A stretch of DNA of 64,000 bases, taken from assembly GCA_035570495.1 (NCBI GenBank), contig DATMLO010000025.1:10700-74699 (forward strand), given 5' to 3'. Of the stretch, positions 1-8,477 are shown piece by piece (position 1 is the stretch's first letter; every line of letters starts with the position of its first letter). Both the position numbers and the translations under genes were made by a program. The stretch comes from DATARH01 sp035570495. Lineage in GTDB: Bacteria > Pseudomonadota > Alphaproteobacteria > ATCC43930 > CGMCC-115725. The notes beneath the pieces are model-generated. The model searched no databases, was not told where the DNA came from, and saw only the letters and a list, made by a program, of their open reading frames with translations.

Positions 1-2047
1 GCTCCCCCGCGAGGGAGCTGCGCCGTTCTCGGCCTGCCGCGACACCTGCCGTTTTCGGCAGATAGATCGTTACGCTCGTCCCGACGCCAACGGTGCTTTG
101 AATATTAACGTAGCCGCCCGATTGCTCAACGAAACCGTAGACTTGACTGAGGCCTAAGCCGGTTCCCCGGCCAACCTCCTTGGTCGTGTAGAAGGGCTCG
201 AAAACCCGCTCGATCCGGTCGGGCGCGATGCCCACCCCGGTATCGACCACCGCCACCAAGACATACTGCCCTGGCGCTGCACTCGCGGGCCCGTTGGTAC
301 CATCGAGTTCAATGTTCCGTACCGAAATCGTAAGCTCGCCACCCGCCGGCATCGCGTCGCGCGCGTTGAACGCGAGGTTGAGGATCGAGTTTTCAAATTG
401 GGGCGGGTCGATGCGGCACAGCCACAAATCTGGGTCGCAGGTAATCGTGACCTCAATCGCTTCATCCAAGGCACGGCGCAGCAGGCCTTCGTATTCGCCC
501 ATTGCCTGACCCAGGTGAACGATTTCAGGGCGTAGATCCTGCTGTCGCGCGAAGGCGAGAAGCTGCTGCGCCAGGCGCGCGCCTTGCCACGCGGCGCGCT
601 GCGCGGTTTCGATCTGACGCCGCGCTGGTGCATTCGCTTCTGCCCATCGCTCGAGCAGATCGAGATTGCCGGTAACCACCGTCAATAGGTTATTGAAGTC
701 ATGCGCAACACCGCCGGTGAGTTGGCCGACCGCTTCCATCTTCTGCGATTGCCGCAAAGCAGCCTGGGCCTTTTCCCGCTCGGCGATCTCTTCTTCGAGC
801 CGCCTGGTGCGTTGAGCAACGCGCTCCTCGAGCGTTTCCGCAAGCCGCCGCACGACCTCCTCGGCTTTCTTTCGCTCGGTGATGTCGACCAGCATATTGA
901 CCGCGCCAATCAGGTTGCCCGAAGAATCGTGCAGCGGCGTTGGGTAGGGGACGAACGTGACCCGGGTGCCATCGGGTCGCTCGGCGATCGCTTCAGACCC
1001 TCGAACGGGTCGGTGTTCCTTCAGGGCGACGGCCATCGGAGATTCATCATGGGGCATGGGCCTGCCATCCGGCCAGAACAGGCGCGAGCAGATGCACCAT
1101 TCGTCGGTGCCCAATGCCGGCTGGCGGCCGGCGAATTCAACCGCTGCCTCGTTGTAGAAGGTGACCCGTCCTTTTGCATCGGTCGTGTAGACGGCCGCAG
1201 GCAGTGCATTGATCAATTCCCGGATGCGGCGTTCGCGATCCCGCAATTCATCCTCGGCATGCCGCTGGGCGGTGACGTCCCGCATAGCGAGCAAAAGCAT
1301 GTTTCCCGGATTGCCCGGCAGCACAAATCGGCTGGCGCTGAGTAAGACGATCCGACGTCCGATCCCCGGAAAGGCGTGATCTATCTCAAACGGCTCAAAC
1401 TCACCCCCCTCCGTCAGCGCCGATTTTAGCAGTTCCTGCAAAGGCGCGCGGTCCAGCGCCCCATTGCCGATCTCGCCGAGCGAAAAGCTTTGCAGGGGTT
1501 CACGCGACAAGCCGAACATTGTGTAGAAGGCGCGATTCCCCGTCAGGAAACGGAGTTCGCGGTTGATCACGGCAAGCGGATCCGTGACGGTATTGAGGAT
1601 TGTCTTGGTGTATTCGCGTTCGTAAACCGCCTGATCGATACTGGCGCGAAATGCGGTCACATTGGCGAAGGTGAGCACGGAGCCGGTGATGCGACCGTCG
1701 CTCTGCACATAGGGCGCGACGCGGAGCAGATACGACTTGTCACGGTCACGAAAGTCATACCGAGATGCAGTCTCCGTGGCGATGGCCTGCGCGCACCGCG
1801 CTTCCAGCTCTCTAAAGCTCCGGAGCAGCGGCATGTCGGCCGGGGACCCTCCGATATCCGACGGCTCGAATCCAAGCAATTCCGCAGCGGCGCGGTTAAA
1901 GCAGGTAACCCTAAACTCCGGCGATACGACGACAATGGGAACATCGACGGCATCGAGGATGCCGATCAAATCGTCGGTGGTCGAACACGCACCTGCGCTA
2001 TGCCGATGGTCCTGGTCGAAATGGATCCAGCCGTCAGAGCGGATCAT
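1..2047 (-). CDS. Multi-PAS sensor histidine kinase, 3' end cut by window edge
   Basis: An open frame of 682 codons runs from ATG 2047 down to base 1 without a stop. Three PAS-like segments lie at about residues 25-130, 145-260 and 285-400, the last ending VDITERKKAEE, followed by a coiled coil. The HisKA H-box is GGVAHDFNNLL with phospho-acceptor His449. The HATPase has an N-box NLAFNARDAM (Asn561) and a G-box DTGVGIAP (from Asp602) followed by GRGTGLGLSQVYG. It should autophosphorylate on His in response to signals sensed by cytosolic PAS domains; no membrane segment is visible. This GGVAHDFNNLL class often carries a C-terminal receiver domain, which would lie beyond the window (inference). 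GTG codons at 2056 and 2062 are alternative starts; 2062 would overlap the stop of the upstream MEDS gene, so the two are probably cotranscribed. Confidence 0.93.
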   Translation of the reverse strand, partial: MIRSDGWIHFDQDHRHSAGACSTTDDLIGILDAVDVPIVVVSPEFRVTCFNRAAAELLGFEPSDIGGSPADMPLLRSFRELEARCAQAIATETASRYDFRDRDKSYLLRVAPYVQSDGRITGSVLTFANVTAFRASIDQAVYEREYTKTILNTVTDPLAVINRELRFLTGNRAFYTMFGLSREPLQSFSLGEIGNGALDRAPLQELLKSALTEGGEFEPFEIDHAFPGIGRRIVLLSASRFVLPGNPGNMLLLAMRDVTAQRHAEDELRDRERRIRELINALPAAVYTTDAKGRVTFYNEAAVEFAGRQPALGTDEWCICSRLFWPDGRPMPHDESPMAVALKEHRPVRGSEAIAERPDGTRVTFVPYPTPLHDSSGNLIGAVNMLVDITERKKAEEVVRRLAETLEERVAQRTRRLEEEIAEREKAQAALRQSQKMEAVGQLTGGVAHDFNNLLTVVTGNLDLLERWAEANAPARRQIETAQRAAWQGARLAQQLLAFARQQDLRPEIVHLGQAMGEYEGLLRRALDEAIEVTITCDPDLWLCRIDPPQFENSILNLAFNARDAMPAGGELTISVRNIELDGTNGPASAAPGQYVLVAVVDTGVGIAPDRIERVFEPFYTTKEVGRGTGLGLSQVYGFVEQSGGYVNIQSTVGVGTSVTIYLPKTAGVAAGRERRSSLAGE

Positions 2048-2058
2048 GGATGGCACTG

Positions 2059-2901
2059 TCACCCGTCCGCGGTTCCGGCGTAAAGGCTTCGGCTTCTTTG
2101 CAGGACCGACTCTGCCACCGCCGGGAGCGTTTGCCGCAACGCCAGTAGCAACGCCTGGGCCGGGGGCATTTTGAACGGCGCCTGATATCGCGTCAGGAGG
2201 CGGTCTTGCAGCACCATCGCCTCGTCCGGTCCGACGGTTTCGCGGAGCGCTTCGGCGACAGCGCTTTCCAGCCGCGCATAGTCCTCAACCGGGATCAAAT
2301 GCGAGTGACTGTCCCCGAGCCGTGGCAGCATGTGCGTATGGACATCGCCGTTGAAGTTATCCATTAGGAACGAGCAGAAGACCGCGATGTTTTGCTCCCG
2401 GCTAACACGATCAAACAAGTCCTCCAGATTCATGCTGGCAGCGACGTCCCCCCGCTCCCACAGGACATTCACCATCTCGCCCCACCAGCGCACGTTGCTG
2501 AAACGACCGGCTGAACGGGTCTTCGCGATAATTTCCCCGGCGAGACCAAGGAAAATCGGCCCGTCCGGCATGGTCTGCTGCATGAACCGCGGCAACAGTT
2601 CGTCGGCATCGACGATGTTGAGCTGCCCGCTGTTTTGCGCGCCTTCTATATCGACCCCCTCCGCCTCGAGCCGTGGTCTGAAGGCTTCCCAATGCGCCAC
2701 GGTGGGAACAAGAATGACGCCTTCGCCATTTGCCAAGGCCGCTGCCGCGAACCGGCAGACGACCCGATTAAGAAAGTCCTGGTCCTGATACAGATGGACG
2801 ATGTGATCCTGCGGGGCGGCGTGTGCTAGAAGCTGATCCCAAGGCTCCGAATGGAGCCCTAGATCCGGAGCAGCGTGCATGTGCGAGTGCCTATCTTCCA
2901 T
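2059..2901 (-). CDS. MEDS-domain sensory protein
   Basis: A 280-residue soluble protein. The start ATG 2901 is preceded by GGAG at good spacing. The sequence QDHIVHLYQDQDFL, then ANGEGVILVPTVAHW, then MNLEDLFDRVSREQNIAVFCSF matches the MEDS family (methanogen/methylotroph DcmR sensory domain), a RecA/KaiC-like fold thought to bind small ligands; I rely on memory of the family here. It lies immediately upstream of, and nearly overlaps, the PAS histidine kinase gene, so the pair is probably one sensory unit. The His-rich N terminus (MEDRHSHMH) is unusual and might bind metal. The signal is unknown. Confidence 0.82.
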   Translation of the reverse strand: MEDRHSHMHAAPDLGLHSEPWDQLLAHAAPQDHIVHLYQDQDFLNRVVCRFAAAALANGEGVILVPTVAHWEAFRPRLEAEGVDIEGAQNSGQLNIVDADELLPRFMQQTMPDGPIFLGLAGEIIAKTRSAGRFSNVRWWGEMVNVLWERGDVAASMNLEDLFDRVSREQNIAVFCSFLMDNFNGDVHTHMLPRLGDSHSHLIPVEDYARLESAVAEALRETVGPDEAMVLQDRLLTRYQAPFKMPPAQALLLALRQTLPAVAESVLQRSRSLYAGTADG

Positions 2902-3178
2902 AAGGCTTCTCCGATGATTTAAATTGGCCCGAAAGAGGCAGAGACATGCCAGCACCCAGGCGAGTTCTCGGCGCGATCGGCGTATTCCGAGAGGAACATG
3001 TCATGTCGGCCCCTGGGGCGATAGCCACAGGGTAGAGTCCAATGCCCCAGCGAAGCCCGATGTCCGCCAAGGGGGGCAAACTTGGCCGTCGGACAGTCGC
3101 GCTGATGAGGTCGCCTTAAGGCCACGAAGCCGCCGTTGGCGCGGGTCGCATAAGCCGCATTATGGGAAAGTCGCGCCC

Positions 3179-3544
3179 TCATTGCTCCGATAGGACACGG
3201 GCTAGTTGGCTAATCGCCTCCTGATGTTTCTCGTTCTCGATCTGCGCGAAATTACGGGAAATTCCGAGCAGCATCCGCTCACGTGGCGTCTCGCGATGTG
3301 GCGTTTTATCGACAAGCCCTTCGAAGAAATACGTGAGTGACGTATTCATCACCCGCGCGATCTCGTATAGCCGGCCCGCCGAGACGCGATTAATACCGCG
3401 CTCGTATTTATGAGCCTGCTGGTACGTGACACCGATCATCTCGGCGAGCTGCTGCTGGCTCCAACCAAGCATGATGCGGCGTTCGCGGATGCGCAGGCCG
3501 ACGTAGTCGTCCGGGCCGCCCGCCGTCTTCCTCGGTTTTGTCAT
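3179..3544 (-). CDS. XRE-family transcriptional regulator
   Basis: A 121-residue protein with a Cro/C1-type helix-turn-helix at about residues 15-70: LRIRERRIMLGWSQQQLAEM, then GVTYQQAHKYERGINRVSAG. It matches a widespread alphaproteobacterial group of short XRE regulators with a C-terminal helical tail. I chose ATG 3544 (MTKPRKTAGG) because the family starts there; a longer start at 3580 adds 12 atypical residues. It stands alone between the sensor pair and an insertion element, so its target cannot be read from context. Confidence 0.9.
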   Translation of the reverse strand: MTKPRKTAGGPDDYVGLRIRERRIMLGWSQQQLAEMIGVTYQQAHKYERGINRVSAGRLYEIARVMNTSLTYFFEGLVDKTPHRETPRERMLLGISRNFAQIENEKHQEAISQLARVLSEQ

Positions 3545-3857
3545 GATTAGGCACCTCTTCCTGTTACACGACGCGACCACTTGGGCGCTTGTGCAGTGTC
3601 CACAAACGCGCAGAACGACCCGTCATCCCAACCGATGTGCAAAAGCCGACCTTGGCACGGCATGACGAGCCGCACTCACGAGCGTGTGCACTGCACCAAG
3701 CCCGTCGACAGTGGTCAATCCTCCGCAATGGCCGAAAAGGGGAATAGCCGGTCGTTCGCGGGGCGCTCGTTCAAGGTCGGCTGGGCGCCGATTTCGGACA
3801 TTCGTATCGGACGATCGAGTGGCGCCCGAGCGACTTGTACCTCAGGGAGAAGCCTTC
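3545..3857. other. Gene-free stretch left of the insertion element
   Basis: No convincing gene is seen. In the plus frame that reads ...GHSYRTIEWRPSDLYLREKP up to the insertion point, removing the insertion would extend the frame to a stop about 24 bases past the element. This may be the tail of a gene broken by the insertion, but it has no start or homolog I recognise. Confidence 0.4.
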
Positions 3858-3876
3858 AACCCCTTGGTAGTGTCTC

Positions 3877-4122
3877 ATGCGCCGCTTCACCCGACTCACC
3901 AACGCTTTCAGCAAGAAGATCGAAAACCACGCGCACATGGTCGCGCTCTATACGCTCTGGTACAACTTCGTGCGCATCCACAAGACGCTGCGGGTAACGC
4001 CAGCGATGGCCGCAGGGGTCGAAACCCGGTTGTGGTCAATGGAAGACGTAGCGAAGCTCTGCGAGCCACAGGCACCAGCAAAGCGTGGCACCTACAAGCC
4101 GCGCGCGCCGAAGGCTGCTTAA
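3877..4122 (+). pseudogene. Transposase C-terminal remnant
   Basis: 81 codons beginning MRRFTRLTNAFSKK and containing HMVALYTLWYNFVRIHKTL, a YN-x3-R-x-H-x2-L motif typical of the end of DDE transposases, then PAMAAGV and RLWSMEDV. I recall the same ending in alphaproteobacterial transposases annotated as IS1-family. A full protein is expected to be over 200 residues, so the catalytic N-terminal part is missing. The apparent ATG is made by fusion of the left inverted end (...TCA) to the coding sequence. In-frame TAG lies immediately upstream. It is probably inactive as a transposase. Confidence 0.8.
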
Positions 4123-4286
4123 TGCCAAACTTCATCTGGCTTGCCGGCTTGACCCTTGGTTTATTTTTGACCCTTATAGGCTGCGGCTTTTGGCTTTTCC
4201 CCCATCATTATTTGGATGGTCTCGCCTTGTTTTTTGGCGTGCCCGGCATGGTATTGCTGGTCGGCGCTTATCTGGGTCGGCCCTAA
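4122..4286 (+). CDS. 54-aa membrane protein, passenger inside the mini-IS
   Basis: The ATG overlaps the transposase remnant's stop (TAATG), suggesting translational coupling. The product starts MPNFIWLAGLTLGLFLTLIG and has two hydrophobic segments (about residues 4-26 and 33-50) joined by a short FPHHYLDG turn, ending GAYLGRP. The ORF lies fully inside the element, upstream of its right inverted end, so it is either a passenger gene or a rider carried by this IS lineage. Function unknown. It has no ribosome site of its own that I can see, so expression would depend on reading through the remnant. Confidence 0.55.
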   Translation: MPNFIWLAGLTLGLFLTLIGCGFWLFPHHYLDGLALFFGVPGMVLLVGAYLGRP

Positions 4287-4488
4287 TTGGCACGCTCAAT
4301 TTCAAACTGAGACACTACCAACCCCTTTGACAACCCAGTAGAAGTGTCACGATGATGTTTTGCTCGGCCGGATAGAAGTTTGGCACCGCTGGCGAGCCAG
4401 GACGGCTCCCATAAACGACAGAATGCCGACCTAATCGCCCAGAGGGAAATCAACCCTTAGATCGGTGAGGCAAGCGAACGGAGGCGAC

Positions 4489-5688
4489 ATGTTCGATGCG
4501 ATCGTGGTGGGAGCGCGCTGCGGCGGTTCGCCGACGGCGATGCTTTTAGCGCGACATGGTTATCGGGTGCTGCTGGTCGACCGAGCAAGCTTCCCCAGCG
4601 ATACCATCTCCACGCACTGGATCTGGCCGCCGGGGATCGCATGCCTGAAGCGCTGGGGGCTGCTCGATCGCGTTTTTGCGACAAATTGTCCGCCGATCCG
4701 TACCATGGGTTTGGACCTAGGCGACTTCCAACTGATCGGCGACCTACCGCCGATCGACGGGGTGGCGGAAATGTGCGTGCCGCGCCGAACGGTGCTCGAC
4801 AAGCTGCTGCTCGACGCCGCGGCAGAAGCCGGTGCGGAGGTCAGGGAAGGCTTCTCGGTGACTGGCCTGACCTCGTCCGACGGCCGGGTGACCGGCATCC
4901 GCGGTCACCGGCGGGGCGGACCGGAAGTCGAGGAACAAGCGCGGATCGTGATCGGCGCAGACGGGCGAAATTCGCTGGTCGCCAAGACGGTCGGCGCCGA
5001 CGAATACAACGTCCGACCGCCGCTCAGCTGCGGCTATTACGCCTATTGGAGCGATGTACCGTCACACTTGCCGGCGGTGCATCCGCGCCCGAGACGGACG
5101 ATCATCAGTTTTCCGACCAACGACGGGTTGACGATCACCTACGTTGCGTGTCCGCGCGACGAGTTCCGGGCGATCCGCTCCGACCTCGACCGGCATATTG
5201 CCAACGGTATCGCGATGGTTGCCGATCTTGCGGAGCCATTCAGCCACGCAAGACGGGTCGAGCAGGTCAAAGGGTTGGGCACCATTCCGAACTTCTTTCG
5301 CAAGCCCCGCGGGGAGGGCTGGGCGCTGGTCGGCGACGCGGGCTATCACAAGGACCCGATCCTCGCACAGGGAATTTCGGATGCGTTCCGCTCGGCACAA
5401 TGGCTCGCCGACGCGGTTCATGCTGGTCTTTCAGGCTCGCGGCCGCTGAGCGAAGCGCTTGCGGCGTACCAACGCGTCCGCGATGAACATTTGGCACCGA
5501 TGTACGATTTCAACTGCGGCCAGGCGAGCCTGCAGCCTCCGCCACCCGAGATGTTGGCGCTCTTCGGCGCACTGCGCTCCAACCCGGTCGAGAGAAACCG
5601 CTTTTTCGGGACGCTCGGCGGCACGGTCTCGATTCCGGAGTATTACGCGCCAGAGAATTTGCGGCGGATCGTTGGAACAGCACTTTAG
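4489..5688 (+). CDS. FAD-dependent oxidoreductase (PHBH/geranylgeranyl-reductase fold)
   Basis: 399 residues. A GGAGG ribosome site precedes ATG 4489. The N-terminal Rossmann segment is FDAIVVGARCGGSPTAMLLA (G8-x-R-x-G12-G13), a variant of GxGxxG, followed by the acidic strand end LLVDRA. A DG-type motif IGADGRNSLV and the late FAD motif LVGDAGYHKDPILAQGISDA place it in the class A flavoprotein monooxygenase / geranylgeranyl reductase superfamily. It should bind FAD and oxidise or reduce a hydrophobic or aromatic substrate, which is not identifiable. It stands alone beside a LysR/MFS pair and could be part of the same catabolic cargo (inference). Confidence 0.88.
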   Translation: MFDAIVVGARCGGSPTAMLLARHGYRVLLVDRASFPSDTISTHWIWPPGIACLKRWGLLDRVFATNCPPIRTMGLDLGDFQLIGDLPPIDGVAEMCVPRRTVLDKLLLDAAAEAGAEVREGFSVTGLTSSDGRVTGIRGHRRGGPEVEEQARIVIGADGRNSLVAKTVGADEYNVRPPLSCGYYAYWSDVPSHLPAVHPRPRRTIISFPTNDGLTITYVACPRDEFRAIRSDLDRHIANGIAMVADLAEPFSHARRVEQVKGLGTIPNFFRKPRGEGWALVGDAGYHKDPILAQGISDAFRSAQWLADAVHAGLSGSRPLSEALAAYQRVRDEHLAPMYDFNCGQASLQPPPPEMLALFGALRSNPVERNRFFGTLGGTVSIPEYYAPENLRRIVGTAL

Positions 5689-5930
5689 CGGTGCGAGCTA
5701 AACGCCGAGTAAGGCAACCATAGAGACGTAACTGGTGTCCGGGAAGGTCCGGAACGGGGCAACTTCAGCCGAATGGCGCTCGTTGGCCAGCCGGCCGTTC
5801 AGCGCCGATTTCCGCCGTTCGGCGGACCGCGCCGGAACCGCCGAGTTCGACCCAAAGCGGTATTCGATCCATGGGACGGATTGGCAGACTGCTGCAATCA
5901 GCGGAAGTGTCTCGGCGTGATCCGATCACT

Positions 5931-6998
5931 TTACGGCGCAGACGAAGTCGTCTGTCTGTTGGGGCACGAAGCGTCGCGCATTTTCTGGCGGGCATCCTTC
6001 AGCGGCTTTGCAAAGGTGTGCAATTCAGCGATGAAAAGTCTGGCGATTGCATTTGGCGTCCGATTTTTCAGGGTGATGATCTCTGTCGGTGGCGCCTTCA
6101 TAGATAACTTGACTGGCAATATTTTGACGCGCAGCCACCCGGCACCGAAATGCAATGCCGAGCCTGGCAGGAAGGTGAGAAATCGCCCCATTTCGACCAA
6201 GCGCGTGCGGACCGCCATGGAATCGGAAACAACCTGCGCCGTCGGTAGCGTTAGACCAGCAGAACGGAAACCATCGGCGATCAGCGCACTGGCGACATTG
6301 TCTAATTCTGGCAGGGCCCAGGGTTCGCCCAGCAAGTCCTTGAGATCGATTTTGCGACGACGCGATAATGGATTATTGGGTCCAGCAATCACCAATAGAG
6401 GTTCATCGAACAAGGCTTCCGATTCCAAGTCCTCGATGTAAATCGCGCTCGATGTTCGCAAAATCGCGAGATCAAGCCGACGCTCACGCAGCATACTACA
6501 CAAGGTTGGAGGGTCGGCTTCGGTAACGTGGAATTCAATCCGCGGATATAGGTCAGCGAGGCGCGCGATTACGGCAGGGATGAGCCCGTCGATGAACGGC
6601 CCAGCGCCGCCAATTCGCAATTCTCCCACCGTCGGATCTGAGAGGAATGCGATCTCTTGCATTCCCTGACGGAGATCGTCGAATACTGCGGTACCGCAAT
6701 TAAGCAATGCGCGGCCATAGACAGTTGCATCGACACCTTTCGCGGTCCGATCAAGCAGGCGGACGCCGAGCGCCAGCTCCAGGTCAGCGATTGTCTTCGA
6801 CACGACGGGTTGAGAGATGGCCAGCCGCTTCGCCGCGCGCCCCATGCTTCCAGACTCGACCACCGCAAGCAGGATATGCAGGTCGCGCAATTTGATGCGG
6901 CGTTCGACGCCGTCGGTCCACTGTATGGTATTTCCCCATAGCTGAACGGCTATGGGTCTATCGGATATTGGAACTACCCGCAATTGCTTGCCCACCAT
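5931..6998 (-). CDS. LysR-type transcriptional regulator
   Basis: The winged HTH is KLRDLHILLAVVESGSMGRA, then AISQPVVSKTIADLELALG and RLLDRTAKGV. An effector-binding domain follows from GELRIGGAGPFIDGLIPAVI to about 270 residues later. It is divergent from the MFS gene and probably controls it in response to the transported compound. The start is unsettled. ATG 6998 gives a long N-terminal extension before the HTH, GTG 7046 an even longer one. The homologous position, where I remember relatives beginning MQWTD..., is an ATA codon here (6926), and TTG 6890 is also possible. The call of a LysR protein is firm; the first 20-40 residues are not. Confidence 0.88.
   Translation of the reverse strand: MVGKQLRVVPISDRPIAVQLWGNTIQWTDGVERRIKLRDLHILLAVVESGSMGRAAKRLAISQPVVSKTIADLELALGVRLLDRTAKGVDATVYGRALLNCGTAVFDDLRQGMQEIAFLSDPTVGELRIGGAGPFIDGLIPAVIARLADLYPRIEFHVTEADPPTLCSMLRERRLDLAILRTSSAIYIEDLESEALFDEPLLVIAGPNNPLSRRRKIDLKDLLGEPWALPELDNVASALIADGFRSAGLTLPTAQVVSDSMAVRTRLVEMGRFLTFLPGSALHFGAGWLRVKILPVKLSMKAPPTEIITLKNRTPNAIARLFIAELHTFAKPLKDARQKMRDASCPNRQTTSSAP
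6935..6956. promoter_or_regulatory. Palindrome, candidate LysR operator
   Basis: CCCATAGC, six bases, GCTATGGG: perfect 8-bp arms. It lies at the 5' end of the lysR-type gene, 130-150 bp from the MFS start. If translation really begins at the ATA at 6926 it would sit just upstream of the coding region, the usual place for an autoregulatory LysR site. If ATG 6998 is used it lies inside the gene. Confidence 0.4.
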
Positions 6999-7088
6999 AA
7001 ACTTGTACGAGTGGTAGACTGAAGGCGCCCCTCCCCTGGCGATCACCTCCCTGTATGAGAGGCGACGACGAACGAGGAGCTCGAATCA

Positions 7089-8477
7089 ATGACCAGCAAA
7101 GAAGCCGCTCTGTCCCAAGTCTGGTACCGCTCGCTCAACGCACCGCAGTGGAAGACGCTGATCGCGGCGAATCTCGGCTGGACGTTCGACGGTTTTGAGT
7201 TGTTTGCGCTGTTGCTCACCGTCGGCTTCGCCTTGCGCCAATTGCTCGACGCGGCGCAATACGCGGCTATTCCCCGCTACGCCGGTTATATCGTTGCCTC
7301 CACCGTCTTTGGCTGGGCGATTGGTGGGGTGATCGGCGGGATCATCGCTGATTACATTGGCCGCAAGCGGACGATGATGTTGGCGATCTTCGCCTACTCA
7401 CTCACGACAGGGTTGAGTGCGCTCGCTTGGAACTGGGAGGCTTTTGCGATCCTCCGCTTTTTTGTCGGCGTCGCGATCGGCTCGGAATGGGTAACCGGGG
7501 CTTCGATTGTTTCGGAGCTGTGGCCGGATCATTCGCGCGGCAAGGGAGGTGGCCTATTGCAATGCGGTGCCGCCCTTGGCGGTATTTGCGCTTCTGGCGT
7601 CTGGCTGGTGATTGGCGGTACCGGACCCAACGCCTGGCGGTGGATGTACCTGGTTGGCGTGTTGCCGGCTCTGGCGACGCTGTGGATCCGGCGTGGCATC
7701 CCGGAGTCGTCACGATGGGAGCGATCAAACGAGCGCCGCGCCGAAGCTCGTGACCTGCGCCGTCGTGGCGCCAAATTGGTCGGCGAACACGCAGCGCTGA
7801 TGCGCTTCACCCTGGTTGATCTGTTTGCCGACCGTACGGTTCGACGACCGCTGATCTGCTCGTTTTTGATGATGTTGTCGGTAACATTCGCCTTTTGGGG
7901 TGTTGGCACCTTTATCCCGACCTACGTCGGCTCGATCGCCGCTAAAGCCGGTCTCCCGGCAGCAGAATGGTCGGGCCTGGCCGGTCTCGTCTCCACCGTG
8001 TGCGGGGTGGCCGGGTCTGTCAGCCTAGGTTTTCTCGCCGACGCCATTGGCCGCAAGACGGTGGCGATGCTGTTCTATTTGGCGTGCTTGATCCTGACCC
8101 CGGTAGTCTATCTTTGGGCCCAGGAGATCCACGTCCTGTTGTTCTGTGTTGGCGTGTTCGGCTTTTTCACCCTCGGGATCTGGTCCTGGGCGCCGATATG
8201 GCTTCCCGAGCTGTTCCCGACCCGGATGCGCGGTACCGCGATTGCGTTTATCTTCAATGCGCCGCGGTTCATCTCAAGTGCGGGCCCGCTGATTGCCGGT
8301 ACCCTGATCGTCGCGCTTGGAGGTTATGGGCCAGGAGCGACGCTCGTCGGATTGTTCTATCTCCTGGGGTTCCTCGCCGCCCCGTTCCTGCCCGAGACCA
8401 GAGGCAAGCCGTTGCCCGAGTCGGTAGAGGTTCAGCGCGCCAGCGCAACCATCAGACACGCAGCGCAGCTGGGCTGA
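7089..8477 (+). CDS. MFS transporter, organic/aromatic acid:H+ symporter type
   Basis: 462 residues with about 12 hydrophobic segments in two halves. The N-terminal WTFDGFELFALLLTVGF resembles the DGxD/E-type motif of the aromatic acid:H+ symporter group. The MFS signature GGIIADYIGRKRTM follows TM2, and its second-half counterpart is GFLADAIGRKTVAM. WAPIWLPELFPTRMRGTAIA is typical of sugar/acid porters. It should import an organic acid across the inner membrane. An AACGAGGAGCTCGA ribosome site precedes ATG 7089. It is divergent from the LysR gene, the usual arrangement for substrate-induced uptake. Confidence 0.9.
   Translation: MTSKEAALSQVWYRSLNAPQWKTLIAANLGWTFDGFELFALLLTVGFALRQLLDAAQYAAIPRYAGYIVASTVFGWAIGGVIGGIIADYIGRKRTMMLAIFAYSLTTGLSALAWNWEAFAILRFFVGVAIGSEWVTGASIVSELWPDHSRGKGGGLLQCGAALGGICASGVWLVIGGTGPNAWRWMYLVGVLPALATLWIRRGIPESSRWERSNERRAEARDLRRRGAKLVGEHAALMRFTLVDLFADRTVRRPLICSFLMMLSVTFAFWGVGTFIPTYVGSIAAKAGLPAAEWSGLAGLVSTVCGVAGSVSLGFLADAIGRKTVAMLFYLACLILTPVVYLWAQEIHVLLFCVGVFGFFTLGIWSWAPIWLPELFPTRMRGTAIAFIFNAPRFISSAGPLIAGTLIVALGGYGPGATLVGLFYLLGFLAAPFLPETRGKPLPESVEVQRASATIRHAAQLG

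Larger units (their letters stand above)
3866..4319 (+). mobile_element. Deletion-derivative insertion sequence (IS1-like), 454 bp
   Basis: The element begins GGTAGTGTCTCA (3866-3877) and ends with its exact reverse complement TGAGACACTACC (4308-4319). It is flanked on both sides by the same 8 bases AACCCCTT (3858-3865 and 4320-4327), a target duplication of the size made by IS1-family elements. Inside are only the last 81 codons of a transposase and a small membrane-protein ORF, so the 5' portion of the transposase has been deleted between the left end and the remaining codons. With both ends intact it could be moved in trans. The IS1 assignment rests on the transposase C terminus, the duplication length and the GGT end, and needs a database check. 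Confidence 0.75.
3858..4327. repeat. 8-bp target-site duplication AACCCCTT
   Basis: AACCCCTT occurs at 3858-3865 and 4320-4327, directly abutting the outer bases of the 12-bp inverted ends. Joining the flanks gives the inferred empty site CCTTCAACCCCTTTGACAAC. Confidence 0.8.

Noticed and set aside
701..2174. Several plus-strand frames across the left edge
   Set aside because: They are antisense to a continuous histidine kinase frame with all catalytic boxes.
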